From Raffaelea ambrosiae (Eukaryota > Ascomycota > Sordariomycetes > Ophiostomatales > Ophiostomataceae), in contig PCDI01000004.1 of assembly GCA_002778195.1 (NCBI GenBank), forward strand, positions 2,250,418-2,314,417: 64,000 nucleotides of DNA, read 5' to 3'. The notes beneath the pieces were generated by a model. The model saw nothing but the letters and a program-made list of their open reading frames with translations, made no database searches and had not been told where the DNA came from. The translations under genes and the position numbers were made by a program. Positions 37,756 to 50,338 of the stretch are shown here, piece by piece. Position 1 is the first letter of the stretch. Every line of letters starts with the position of its first letter.

Positions 37756-40700
37756 AGACGAGAACACCACGACCTGTGTAACCATGTTTTCTTTTCAACT
37801 CTTCTCTTTTTTCCTACCTTTACCACAACCAACGTCGGCGTCTAGAATGAGTTTCGACCACGCGCAAACTGGGGAAACAAACCAACCATAACATATTTAC
37901 GGCGTTCACACCATTTTTTTCTGTCGCTTCATCGATTTCATCTTTTGTGTACTCAAAATCATATTTCCTTTGCGAGGGCGAAACGTTATACGGGGAGCAA
38001 ATCAGCATCAACAAAAAAAGTTCTTGTGTTTTTATTGTTTTTGACTACACTTTTTTGGGGGGAACACAGCATACTCAGGACAACAAGGGAATCGGGAAGG
38101 GGGGAGGGTCTATGTTTTTTTTTTCTGTCCCTTTGTTTTCTTTTTTTTTTGGCCTAGGGAGTTGAGACACAACTCTACATCATACCAAACCAACTCGCGC
38201 ACCAAATCACCACACGCTTCTGTCTTTTCTTTTGTTTCTTTTTTTTTTTTTTTTCACACACGCACACACAAACCATATACCAACACTGCCTGTTTGATTA
38301 TCTCTTGTCAGTCTGGGAGGAGGAGCAGATGGCTCTCAGTGTCTCTCCCCCCTTCTCTCGGAATTCCGGTATTCGCTTCACCTTCACACGCGCGAGCGAA
38401 GAAGACGAAATCAGAACACAGAAAGAAACGGGGGAGAGGAGAGAAAACCCACAGAAAGAAAAAAAGGGAACGGGGAGTGTATGGGAAGGAGTTGGCAAGC
38501 ACTTCTCCACGCAAATTGGGACAACCGGGACACAAGGCGAAGGCGCAGGATTTGTTCAGGATATCATCTCTATTTTTTTTTGTTCATTCATACGAGGAAA
38601 CGGCAAATTGGGGAAACACAGCTTCTACACTTTTTATTATTACCATGGACTCAGATTCCCCCTCTTTTCGATATCGAAATATCTTTTGCTGTACTTTGGA
38701 ATGTTTTTTACTTTTACACTGTTGTATCATGAAAGACATTATGTGGACAGCGAATTTTTTTTTTTCCTGAGACATGCAGACAGACATACATTTGCAAAAG
38801 GAACTGTCATTTTTCTCGTCATATTATCCCTCTTCACTCTATGGCTGTTGCCTACAAGTTTGCCAGTTTTTGTTACTCTAGCTATTGCAACTCAAATCTG
38901 ACAGGTACACGTTGGGTGTCCCGTCCATTCATCTCTCACATCTATTGGCACCGAATTAAGAAACGTTGCAGCCATTTCTGAGTCTCTGCTCTCTCGCTCT
39001 CTCTTCCTCTAGTGATTGATTCCTCTCTCGCCCAAATAGGTGTCCTCACGTATGCTGTATGACAAGACAGCGGTGACAGGAACGCTTCTTCTTTCCGTAC
39101 ACGGCAAGATGCAGCTTTGGGCAGACCAGGGGGAATGGGCCGAGGGGGGGAAGGATTCCTGCCTTCTTCCCTCCCTTTGGCCCGTTGGGACGGAACCTTT
39201 TTTTTTCAGAGATGAACTGACGATTCTTACATAGCATTAGAGTGGTGGTGTTACGTGCGCACAGTTTCGATCCCCAGTATAACATCCTACAATATATGGG
39301 CTCTCGGTGTTGTTCTTGAGCTGCATCCTCCCAAAAGGGATGTCTACGATATGTGTAAGGCCTTAGCATCCAGTCGTACTCGTACACGACGTGCATTGTT
39401 CGCTGTTTTGTGTGCTTGCATGCTTGTATGCTTTCTTTTTTGGGGGGAAGCTGCTTCTGGCCCCCCCTTCCCCCCCCTTGTTCATTTTTTTTCCTTCTCC
39501 TCCTTGGCCGGAGTCCGCCGCCGCCGTCGCCGCACAAAGAAAAGAGGGAAAGAAAGCATGTCCTGCCTGCCTGTCTTGCATGCCTGCAGAAGCGGACCTT
39601 TTTTGCAATGGTGCATGGGCTTTTTTTTTCTTCTTCGTTTCCTGCACTTTGCATCGTTTCTGCCCATCTCCACTTTTCTCTACAACACATGTGTGGTTTC
39701 CATTCTTTCTGTGTGCTTCTCTCTTGCGTTGCTCAAACATGCTATGACTCCCTGGGACAAGCTCCACAGTCTCGTCTTGCTCGCTGTGATTCGTGGCCAG
39801 CATGGGCGGGACTTTTTTTTCTGGGCTCTCTGACATATCTTACACCGTCATAGTCTGGCCCGTCGCTGCCTATTTGCTCGTCGCCCGGGTGCATACGCAG
39901 ACACAGGACAGCAACACAGCCAAAACGCACCAGAAAAAACAACGGCGGCCAGTGACGAAGGGGGCGTGTTTCTAGAGAGTAGCTAAGCCAGGCAGTTATG
40001 TAAACTTGCTCGCTCTTGCCTTACAGCAGACCCACAATCTACCCTTTCCTCCTCCCTAACGTTGACTAACAGCAACCAAAAAACAAAAGCCTCTTTGCTT
40101 TCTCTGCACCCTGCAAACCCCCGCATTCACGTAGCGAGTGCTGTATTTGGTTGGGCCTCAGGTAGAGTGCTGTCCCCTAGGCAAGGAGAAAAGGACGCCG
40201 CGCAAATTGACTGTGTGCACGCTACAGTGCATGGCTCACGGTCTACAGGATAGTTGGTTATGGACCGTTTGTTGTGGGCCATTTGCATATCCCCTTTTGG
40301 ACGGCGCAACCGAAGGGCAAAAGGGTAAGAAGAGAACCAAAAAGAAAGAACAACAAGGCAAAAAAATAAAAAAAAATTACACCACTGGTGAGATGACAGG
40401 GGGTCGCGCCATTCACTGATCTCTGAAATTGCACCGTTGAAAACTTTTTCTGTTGTCTTGCCTTCTTGAACTGGCGCTAGCTCAGGAGGCGAAGGGGCGT
40501 GCAAAACGACACTTTTTTTAAATGACAAAATTCAAGATTTCTCTCCATCCACGCACGTCTACTTCTGTATTGGGATTTTTTGTTTGTGCTTTTTTTTTTC
40601 TTTTTTTTTTCTTTTTGCCATCTCCTTTTTTGCCTCGTCCTCGGTTTTAGACAGTATAGAAGATTCCCGTATTGAATAGGTAGCAGCAGGCATGCTGTCT

Positions 40701-40930
40701 GCAGCCAAAACCAAATTGAAAATGAGACCAGGTGTCTCACCATCAGAGGCCGCACGTTGAAAATTCATTTTGACCCGAGACGAACCTGCGGCGAGCGTGT
40801 CTGTCTGCCCTGGCTGCCTGTCTTGGCTCCCATTGGAAGGGGGGGGGGGTGTCCCGTCTCTTCGGATGCAGAGTTTTTCATGTTTTCCCCTGGCATGCCT
40901 CGTGTCCGTCTGTTTTGTTACTCGGTCACG

Positions 40931-40964
40931 TCTGTTGTCACTTGTGTTGTCACTTCTGTTGTCA
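40931..40964. repeat. TGTTGTCACTT short repeat
   Basis: Three near-identical tandem units of about 12 bp around TGTTGTCAC. Confidence 0.7.
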
Positions 40965-42614
40965 GCCCCTCGCTGGCCCTTCTCAGCGAGAAATTCAGTT
41001 TCGCTTATTTTGAGACTTATGGCAGAGTTTTCTCCGGCCTTCTCTTCACACCCTCCTTTCTTGCAGTCTTCAGCCGAGTGGCAACTCTGATTTTGTGTTC
41101 GCCGTTGCCTGCTCTCGCTTCCACAAAGTAACTAATCACTTCCTCTTGGCTTCTATGGTCGTGAGACCCCTGAGTTCGGTCAGTCCCCTCCCCCCTTCTC
41201 TGCCCCCTCTTCAAAGGAGGGCAGTTGGTTGGAGAAAAGAGAAAATCCTTTCGGTTTCTGGCCATGACACCGTCGTCAGCCACTCCAACCCGCCCTGTCC
41301 AATGTCCTTTTCGTGGGTCCTCGTTATTTCTCAACTGTTTCCCCAAGACCAAACCACCGATGCAAGAATCCGCTTTCCCGCCTCCGCCTTCCTAGTTCTC
41401 CTTGTTCTCCTCTTTCATTGATTCCCCATAGCCAGCTTCGCTTGGCTGCAAATGGCAGAATCCGGGGGATGTTCAGCGCTAACTTCAGCTTTCCCCTCTT
41501 TCTCCTGAACATGACCATAACCCCCATTCTCTCTTGCCAAAAACGATGCAAAAATCGTCACGCCTTACTGTGGAAGGCGATAGTGCCCAAACTCTGTTTG
41601 CCAGAGTGCGGAGTTGGCTGGGGGTGTGGGTGGGTGCATGGCTGTCAAATAACCCGAGTCCGACACTAACAAGCCATCCCGTTAAGCGGAATCTGGAAAG
41701 GATGTGCGCGGGCAGCCACAGCTTTCCCCGCAAAACGTAACCTCCCTACGTCCAAAAGGGCAATCGCGATTCCTCCCAGTGCCTTCCTGTTAGGTAATCG
41801 CTTGCAACCACCTGACTCTGCAGACTCGTTTTGATCCGTCAATAGCGTTCTTTTTTGTGTGTTCTCCCCTTTGCCGCTTCCTTGCTGAAAGGACGAGAGT
41901 TGTCAACGCCTCGTAATACATACCACATTAGTTTCTTTTTCTTGGAGACTTTAGCCTGCGGCACGCAGATGGGGAGACGGGCCAAGGCTGCTGCTTAAGC
42001 ACACGCCTCCTGGCAATGTGACCGAACAAGAGACAGAAAGGAAACCCCCCCCCAAAATCATTTGTCTCGTGGGTGCATCTTACAGTGTGTATCTATTGTC
42101 GACTTCTTCTCTGCCAGGGCCGTTCCCGGCTACTTACTGCTACTCATGCTCCGAAGCCAAGGTCATGGGGGAGTGGGAAAGAAAAATACAAGCAAAAATA
42201 GGCTGACCCACGGATTCTGCCGCATTTCCGTTTCTCGCGTCGTAATAGCTTTGCGGATACATACATAGTAAGAGGTCAGTCAAATCCATATCCCGGCCGG
42301 TTCCGCTGGCAAAAGAATCAGCAACAATGCTCGTAATCCCAACGACGGCAACAGCAAACGAAAGGCGCCTCTCCAGCGCACACTGTCCTCAAACGACACT
42401 GTGGATCACGAGGATTGGGCTCTCTCTGCCGCGCCTTGTTGTCGTTGTTTCAGAAGACCGGCACCAAAGGGCGGAGGAAAAAAAACTTTTCACTCGGGTT
42501 CCTCCAGCCATTTGTAGCTGTATGGGGGCATTGCCGTCCCTGTTTACAGGGAGCAGCAGTCCTCCATGAGTATCCAATTTACATACGAGTAGCAAGATAC
42601 AGTTGCTACCTCCG

Positions 42615-42668
42615 GGACTGCCCTCGGGGACTGCCCTCTGGGACTGCCCTCTGGGACTGCCCTGTCAG
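42615..42668. repeat. GGGACTGCCCTCT minisatellite
   Basis: Four tandem units of about 14-15 bp containing GGACTGCCCT, in an otherwise non-repetitive stretch. Confidence 0.85.
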
Positions 42669-44739
42669 GGATCGTGAACGGGTCTTCCAACCCGTGCCCT
42701 GTGTTCTCGGCAAGTGAAAAGCACAACAAAACTGTCGGCGTCGACAACCTCTTGCTGTATCTGTATTATGCTCTAGCAAGGCATAATGCTGAAAAGATAA
42801 AAGACTCCCCGTTACTGTGTACAGGATAAGATGCAAAGTACTTACTAGGACCCTGGTTATGAAGTACTTCTTTTAAGCATGAAACAAAACACGCCGTCTC
42901 CATCCTGCAGTTCCCGTGTCCTGTTCCTGTGCAACGCCTACGAGTCTGCCGAATCCCTCGGGCGTGACAGCACAGTCAGCAAGTATGCACAAAGTGACTC
43001 TACCGGATGGAAGTCGATTCACCCACTCTCTCACTTGGTCGCATGAAACATGACATAAGCAACAACCCGGAACCACAAAGCACCCATCTCAAGCCGCCCA
43101 ACCAGGCGAACCCAGTATCCGGTTGTCTTCCTTAGAAAAGGTCCTCTAGTTTTCTGGGGCCGCTATTTCTCTTTCCTTCCCGCATCGATATTGGTCTATC
43201 TGAGGGACCTACACGGTGCTTGCATAATAGCCAGTCAACAAAGATGCTGCGAGATTGGGTGTGCAACAACTAACTAGCCAGTGGCTTTGGGTAAAGTGTG
43301 CACTGGGCTCATCGACATCGTATTACAATCAGCGCCTTTCCCTGCTTCCCTCAAACCAATATCAGGCCGTTCCCGGAAAACAAGAGCAGTATCTGTTTGC
43401 AGTCAAGAGAAATAGCAAGGAAGCCTGCATATTTCCTGGTGCAAGCTCATGAGGGGAAAGGGCTGTCAATACAGTGATGATGGCGTAAGGGCGTAATTGG
43501 GCCATGCCCTCTTTTTCCTCGCCTGCCTCGGGCACTTATTCCCATGTAGGCAGGTGTACGAGTATGCATCTATGATATTCACATTTCACAAGCATCCCTG
43601 CACCGTGTGCCGCTATTATGCAAGCTCTGTCCGCAGGTTCATCTGCCTCCAAGATTTGCTGTGAGACTCATGACTGAGCAACTTATGCAGGCATGTTCAG
43701 CGGTACCCTTGGCGGGAAACGGGACATCTGCCTCGGTACGATCCAACAGTGACTTCAGGCTAGACGCTCCTGCATGCAACAGACACTCGGCCAGCTATTG
43801 CTTCGAAATAGAAGGGATGCCGGGCGGGTGCGTCGTTATGGAATGTTCTTGGGGCGTGTCCGCGGAACGAGTTGAATGGTTCCTACCTTTTTGCTCTGTA
43901 ACAGTAACAGCCGAAGCGGAAATACAGCAGAAAAATAGACCCGAGCAATAACAGATGCAACGCAGCAGTATTAACTGAACAAGAAAAGAAACAGAAAACC
44001 CCACAGCTACCCATACGCGATGGAACAGTTGTCCGTTGCCCACCGACAACGTGTTCGACAACCGTACGATGGGACGTATTCTTAATCGTACCGGCTGCTT
44101 TCCTGGAGGCATTGCTGCAACATTGGTCATGTACTCGTAGGCTCTTCTTCTGATTCATGCGGGGTGGTGGATGCAAAGAAACACACGAGGTGGCATCCAG
44201 CCGGTCTTGCCTCGACAGACGGCGACCTGTGCCGGTTGCGTGTAAGCCCACCAACTACTTCCTATTACGGAGTCTGCGGCACACTTCTACGCGACAGCTT
44301 GCGCACCAGCTGTGGAGCTGGAGAAGCAACGCCCAACGACACCATTGCAGTGAGCGACGCCCTATGCACAATGCAAAAGGCAAGACAGAGAGAAAAAAGG
44401 ACAGGCAGGGGGATAGGACAAAGAGACCTCGTATCGTCGAGTAGCCTAGACCGTGCCGCTGTGGCACATCCAGACGGGTCTCTCGTTCTCTTTTCCTCTA
44501 TCTCTTTCTCTCTCATTTGCCCAGTTCTCCACGGAGCCCGAAATGGCCCCCATGATGCGGCTGAAAGTGTCAAGAGAAACAAGAACGGCAAGGGAAAAGG
44601 GAGGACGGAATGTACACGTAGGACAGGCGAAGCCTTGAGAAGCGAAACATATTGGCGGCTTCGACGACTTTGAGCGAATCTTCCCAAACTGGGTCCTCCA
44701 GCTGTCTTCAAATCCCTCACTTTTTGTTTCTTTTTGAGA

Positions 44740-44816
44740 GCGAATCGGATACAGCTTGCTTCTTCGAGGGGCGAAGCGGATACGACTTGCTTCTTCAAGG
44801 ACGAATCGGATACAGA
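44740..44816. repeat. 31-bp tandem repeat, 2.5 copies
   Basis: Two 31-bp units (44740-44770, 44771-44801) and a partial third share GCGAATCGGATACAG and CTTGCTTCTTC blocks with a few substitutions. On the minus strand a frame through them gives a repeated peptide. The surrounding frames have no domain, so I treat it as a minisatellite. Confidence 0.8.
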
Positions 44817-47799
44817 CGTGTTTCTCTTTTTTTCTTCTTTTTTTTTCTCTCGCTCCGACTGCAACCTGACAACTCAAGTTGGACAGCTCCACAGTTGGGA
44901 GAAGACGGCCAACAAAAGAATCAGTGATTTTGAAACGGGCCCCTCTCCAAACCAAAAAAAAAGAGGAATAAAAGAAGGAAATCGCCAAATAAACAATACT
45001 ATGGTAAAGAGAACGGAGCATAGTAAACGCCCCTCTCCGATCCTGTTTTCGGGGTACGAGTACGTCGGACATGACGATGCGCGCCTTTTGGGGGGAAGGG
45101 GTCTGGCCTGGCCAGCTTCTGCAACAATTCGGTGAAGACGGCTGCCTCTTTTTCCATTTTCGTCGTCTTGACGAGTCCTGTACTCGTACACGCATTTTCT
45201 TCGTGCTCCATTTTTCTGCCCCTCTGTTTTAATGTTTCATTTATGCCCATTTGGGGGTTCCAGTTTTGTTTGGCTCGGCATGCGAAACTCAACCATACTC
45301 TGTAGTTTACCTGGACATCCCCTGACTATTAGACGGCAAAGGCGCGGCCGTTTCAAAAGTCCACAGGGAAGGGGATCTTCTGGGTTCTCCCTGTTCTTCC
45401 ATTCGGTGTCCTTCTAGTTACCGGTGCTCTTCCCCTCTTTGGCGAGCCGGCCGCTCTCGACACTTTCCCCATTTTTCCACATGTCGCACGCCAATCACAC
45501 TTTGAAGTCTGGCAACCTATGGGAGCCGGATGCCATTTGGGTATCATTGGAAGCGCTGATTTGCACTTTCACAATACGCAGGTAAGGTCGTCTGCCTGCC
45601 TGGCACCAATGTGCCCTACAACCACACCGTACATAGTACTCCCATCCAGTCCTGGTTCTGCACACCAGATTGGCCCAACCAAGAGTGATTCGTCACCCAC
45701 GGAGGCGAGGCGATGGTACGAAGCAAGGGACAGGGAAGAGAGAACAGGACCGAGTGAACCAAACAAGCCACGAACGTTGAACAAAAGCGATTTCAACCAT
45801 GTCATGTACAGGGGCTATTGAAGACGAAAAGTCAGTCCACCCAGCATAAACTTCCGAGAAAGGACAACAATAACAACAACACGCCCAAGGTACGGTGGTG
45901 CACGGCAAGGTACCTACCTACCTTGCTGCCCTATCCATTCCTTCCGGAAAGCGGCGGGCGGCATGCGGGGCCACCAATACTCGGTAGTTAGTCAAAACAA
46001 ACATCGCCTCCTCCCATGAGCCATCCGGACTCTAGGCGGGCCAAACAGAGGCCACAGCACACCCCACCTCCGAAGTGTCCGCTGTGCCTGTCTTTGTGGT
46101 TCGTGGGTTGTTCCTGGGAGCGGTCCCATGCTGCAGGGGGTGTGTGTGCGTGTGTACTACTATGTATGTATGGCCTTGTTGGCCTTTGTTGGACGCTCTG
46201 GAAGCGAAATATGACTGGCGAGGAGCAAGGAGCAAGGAGTGCGAGTGCCTGCAGTTGAGTGAGATTCCGGTTGCGTGCGTGTGCGTGCTTACGTTGTGCT
46301 TGCTGACGCTGTGTGTATGCGCGTGTGTGTGTGTGCGTGCCTGTCAGACCCAAAAACGCCTTTCACTCAGTTTCATCCTTCCACTATCAGCGCATCCCAC
46401 GCCTTCACCCTGCCGCCGTACACCGTGATACCGCGATGTAAGGTGTGAAAAATACTACCAGCGAAGCAGCCGCCAGGGCGTTCCCCCCCCCCCATGTATG
46501 CCTGTTCACTGTTCACACAGCATGAAAAACAGCCCGTCCTCGGTTGGCTGTGTCCCTCCTTCGTGGCCCCCATCCTTCTCCATCCCTCCCTCTCCTCTGT
46601 TCATGTCGTTAACAGCGTAAACATTTACAGTGTGCTGTACAGCGGGGACGCTGTTAGTGCTGACAAAGAGACAAGAGAGAGCTGGGAGGGCTGCGCAGAC
46701 TGACGTGTCCGTCTTCCCCGTGCCGTCATGCCCGACAGGGCGCAACACCGTTGGCTGTTGGTTCTGCATGATTTCTTTTCTTTTTGCTCAGGATTTGCCG
46801 AAGTTGGGTCTGTGTGCTTGCGTATGGCCGCCTGGCACGATATGCACAGCAACATTGGTTCGTGGTTGCCCGTGGTTGTCCGTGGTGGCCTGCGGATTGT
46901 TTCATTTTTCATGCAAAAACCCTTCCCTACGAGGGAAGTGGATGAGGGAAGCACAGATGTGCGCAACCATGCAATAGTGTGTGTCTGTGTCGCGCTCGAG
47001 CATGTCCATAAGCGTGCCTGAGAGCACATCATGCTATTCTGCTCAAGTCAAGTTCTGCTCTGTCTGACCTGTAGCCGCTCGTTCGGCAGCGATGGGGGCC
47101 AGACATAGGACCTGGGTGTGGTGGTACAGAAGAAGAGGGCACAGCAGGGCGATTGAAGGAGGCCTTCTCCCAGACATTTCCCTTCGGTCCCGATTGGCCA
47201 CTCTTTTGGTCCCGTCTGCCGCGGTGAGCGTCCTCTTTGTCCGTCTGCACCAGGGCGCAATGAGTGCTGTCGTGTCTTGGCCAACCCGCCTCCCCTTCCT
47301 GTTCTTTCTCATACGGAACCGGGGGAAATGTCGTTGATCCGCAGCAAGTACATGCCCACAGGGCAGAGAGACAGACGTCCTTCTCCTGGCGCAAGCATAA
47401 TAGGCATCAGTTTGGGAGGGCAAGGCTCGGTGAGTAATACATAGTAACAACAACCTAGTTGTTGCTTTGTACCCTTTCCTTGCTTGCCAGCACTGGTTGT
47501 GTGTATACGAACGAATAAGAAACAACCGGGATTTGAATTGACAAAACGCTCACGAAAGGCTGTGGTAAATACTGTTTTCGTTTCGTGAAATGTAGTCAAG
47601 TGACAACAAAATGTACGTAGCTGTATCTCGGGATACCAGCACGTGGCCACCCTTCTCATCTTAAATTGATGCGGTCAAATCCTCTGCCCGGCAGACTCAT
47701 CGGCGAACGAAAATTCTTGATCAGAAAGCATCTACTGAAACAAAACGAAATCGCACCGCTTCTACTGCATCCACAATGGCTGAAAACATGGCAGCTAGT

Positions 47800-49373
47800 T
47801 ACTTGGAAGCAGCTTGACTGCAAGATGGTCGAATCACAAATGCGGGAGCTGGAGCTACTCCTTACGCTCCGGACATATCTGGACGGTTATCAGCTGGGCC
47901 CCAGAGACGAGCAGGTATGGCTTGCCATCCGGACAAACAATGTCGCTCTTGCGCATGTCCGTGAAGGTGCTTATACGAATGCGAAGCGCTGGTTCGGGTA
48001 TCTTGAGGCTGCCCGCCCCGAGATTCAAACTAAGCATCAAAGGAGCGCAAAAAGAGGAAAAGGACAAGCACGCTGCGGCCAGCAAAGCTGGTGCGACCTA
48101 CAGCATTGGAATCAAGGATACGGAAAATGGGGTGGTGACGCGATTCCCACCTGAGCCTTCGTGAGTAATACAAGCTCATGTGGAATCGCTCAGACTTCAC
48201 TGGCTATCAACTACTTCTACCTGGTTGACAGAGGTTATCTTCATATTGGACACGCCAAAGCTTTCTGAATGATTACTTTGCGCACGAAGCCTTCCCTGGG
48301 AAACTCGTCACTCGGTTGGACGATACGAATCCGACGAAAGAAAGCATGGAATTCGAAGAGTCGATCATACATGATGCCAATCTGCTTGGTGTCAAACCCG
48401 ACCCAATCACATATACAAGCGATTGTTTTTACCAGCTCTATGATATTTGTGAGCAGATGATTTGAGAAGGCGATGCGTACGCGGATGATACTGATCCAGA
48501 GATACAGACACAAGCGCGTCGATATCGGATTCCGAGCCGGCGCCGGGACCGTCCCTCTGAGGAGAGCCTTGCCATGTTTAGGGAGATGAATGAGGGAACT
48601 GCGTTGGGAAGGCAGCATTGTATTCGGGCCAAGATTCTCTTCGATTCTGACAATGGAACGATGAGAGACCCAGTCGTCTACCGCATTCCCAATGCCAAGG
48701 ACAAAGAAGCGCAACCACACCATCGTACGGGCTGGACATGGAATATCTACCCAACATACGACTTTGCATGCCCGGCTGTTGACAGCATCGAGGGGGTCAC
48801 ACATGCTCTGCGAACAACCGAGTACGCAGACCGAAACGAGCAGTACCACTGGTTTTTGGGAGACGCTGCATCTCCGACCCATACATCTGTGGGAGTTTGC
48901 CCGCATCAACTTTACGCGAACAATCTTGTCTAAGCGGAAGCTCGCCAAAGTCGTTGATTCGGGGCTTGTTACCGGGTGGGACGACCCACGAATGCTCACC
49001 GTTCGCGGCATCTTGCGGCGCGGCATGACTGTGGGAGCGTTGCGCGAGTTTATGCTGAAGCAGGGACCCAGCCGCAACGTCGTGTGGATGGACTGGTCCA
49101 TTCTCTGGTCCACAAACAAAAAGGCCATCGACCCTGTCGCACCTCGCCACACGGCCGTGGAAAAAAGCAACTTGGTCACAGCATCGATCACAGGCGGCCC
49201 GACAACACCGTTTGGCGAGGAACGACCAAAGCACCCCAAGAATCCAGCCGTCGGCACGAAAAGCGTAGCCTTCAGCAGCACAACTTTCCGCACAAGGGAG
49301 CGATCTTGTTGATGCGGAGCTTCGGGAGTTTGACTACCTGCTGACGAAGGAGAGCTTGAAGGGCTTGTCGTAG
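47800..49373 (+). pseudogene. Decayed cytosolic glutamyl-tRNA synthetase copy
   Basis: Reading through several frames gives strong similarity to eukaryotic cytosolic GluRS, which charges tRNA-Glu. Recognisable parts in order are the GST-like N-terminal domain (LTLRTYLDGYQLG near 47860), the class I entry GVVTRFPPEPS and GYLHIGHAKA (HIGH motif), RLDDTNPTKESMEFEESI, YPTYDFACPAVDSIEGVTHALRT near 48755-48815, then ILSKRKLAKVVDSG near 48925 (KMSKS-equivalent SKRK) and DPVAPRHTA. Lesions are a frameshift near 48045, a 2-base residue after GHAKA near 48263, an in-frame TGA at 48463-48465, one extra G near 48859, a frame change with loss of roughly 90 codons near 49290-49300, and a stop at 49371-49373 truncating the C-terminal domain. 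A plausible 71-bp GT-AG intron (48161-48231) remains, so the copy arose from DNA, not cDNA. The 5' boundary is approximate. A functional gene must lie elsewhere. Confidence 0.9.
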
Positions 49374-50338
49374 ACTCCAAGACGACGAGGCATCCCGTAC
49401 TCGATAAAAGGCCGCGGAAATGGGTAGACGAAGGGCCAGGCTCGTTTCCTACACGGTCCTGACACGGCCATGTCTTGCCTGTGTCGGCGCAACCTGTGCT
49501 TTTTCTTACTCTCCCTTGTGCACCCTGCATCTGGGAACGGGGACTACAATCGGCGATCGCCTCAAGGGCCTAGACCAGCGGGTGCGTCGTGTCTCACCAA
49601 GAGAGGGCATGCCCTTGATTGGTTTTTTTTTTTTTTTTTTTTTTTTTGTGTGCTTGTGCTGCTCCTGGCCGTGAGATGCGGGCAGCCGATCTCCGTTGCC
49701 AACACATCTTGCGTTCGACGTGACTAGCAAACTGATGTCCCCATGCGCAGACAGCAGAGCTATTTCCAAGGAGGAGATTGGGATTGCGCGGAGGTGGTTG
49801 TGCCTCTCCTTTTGTTGCACTGCATCAAGACATACATGCACAAGAGGACAAGCTGGTGGTGTCTAATCCACCTCCGCCTGGTTGCGAGGCTTGCTTGTGT
49901 CAGTAAGACCGCACCCGTAACGCCGTCGGTCCGTTCTTCCAGATGGACATGCTGCGTGCTGCGTTTCAGCACATAACTATGGCCAGTGATTTTGTTTTCT
50001 GATTTTCGTTTGCTGCTGTTCCTCGTCTACGGCCCCATGTGCATATGGAGACATGCTGTTGAACTACGTCTTAAAAATCACAGAATTGAAGAAAAAAAGA
50101 GAAAAAAAGGGTCAATTACCAGCATTATTAGAGCACGTGGAGAAGCGAAGAACAAGACAAATTATCACCAGGCTAGGGGGCACATGTTGATTGTTGAATG
50201 ATCCACAGGCGAACCAAGGATCCAAAAGATTTGAAAGATGTGGCGATTCAAGATTCTGTGTTGTGTTGCTTCTCCTGCTTTATCTCTCTGGCTCTGTCCC
50301 CCCCCCAACATCATCCTCTTCGTCATTCTCCTAGCTAC
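49374..50338. other. Spacer between GluRS relic and aldolase gene
   Basis: No gene is visible. A T25 run lies at 49623-49647. The end of this stretch is presumably the 3' UTR of the minus-strand aldolase-family gene. Confidence 0.55.

Larger units (their letters stand above)
37756..47799. other. Gene-free region between the ECL1-like gene and GluRS relic
   Basis: No gene is supported over about 10 kb. T and A runs, short tandem repeats and dispersed motifs dominate. The frame at 38305-38901 (198 codons) has a hydrophobic C-terminal half produced by T-rich DNA and no recognisable domain. The frame at 43607-43951 (114 codons) lies in more balanced sequence but resembles no family I know. The first few hundred bases are likely 3' UTR of the preceding gene. 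Confidence 0.5.

Noticed and set aside
38305..38901. 198-codon frame with hydrophobic C-terminal half
   Set aside because: Hydrophobicity comes from T-rich DNA (Phe/Leu codons); no family resemblance.
48241..49530. 429-codon open frame on the minus strand over the GluRS relic
   Set aside because: Spans the relic in antisense; no recognisable domain, so chance openness in decayed coding DNA.
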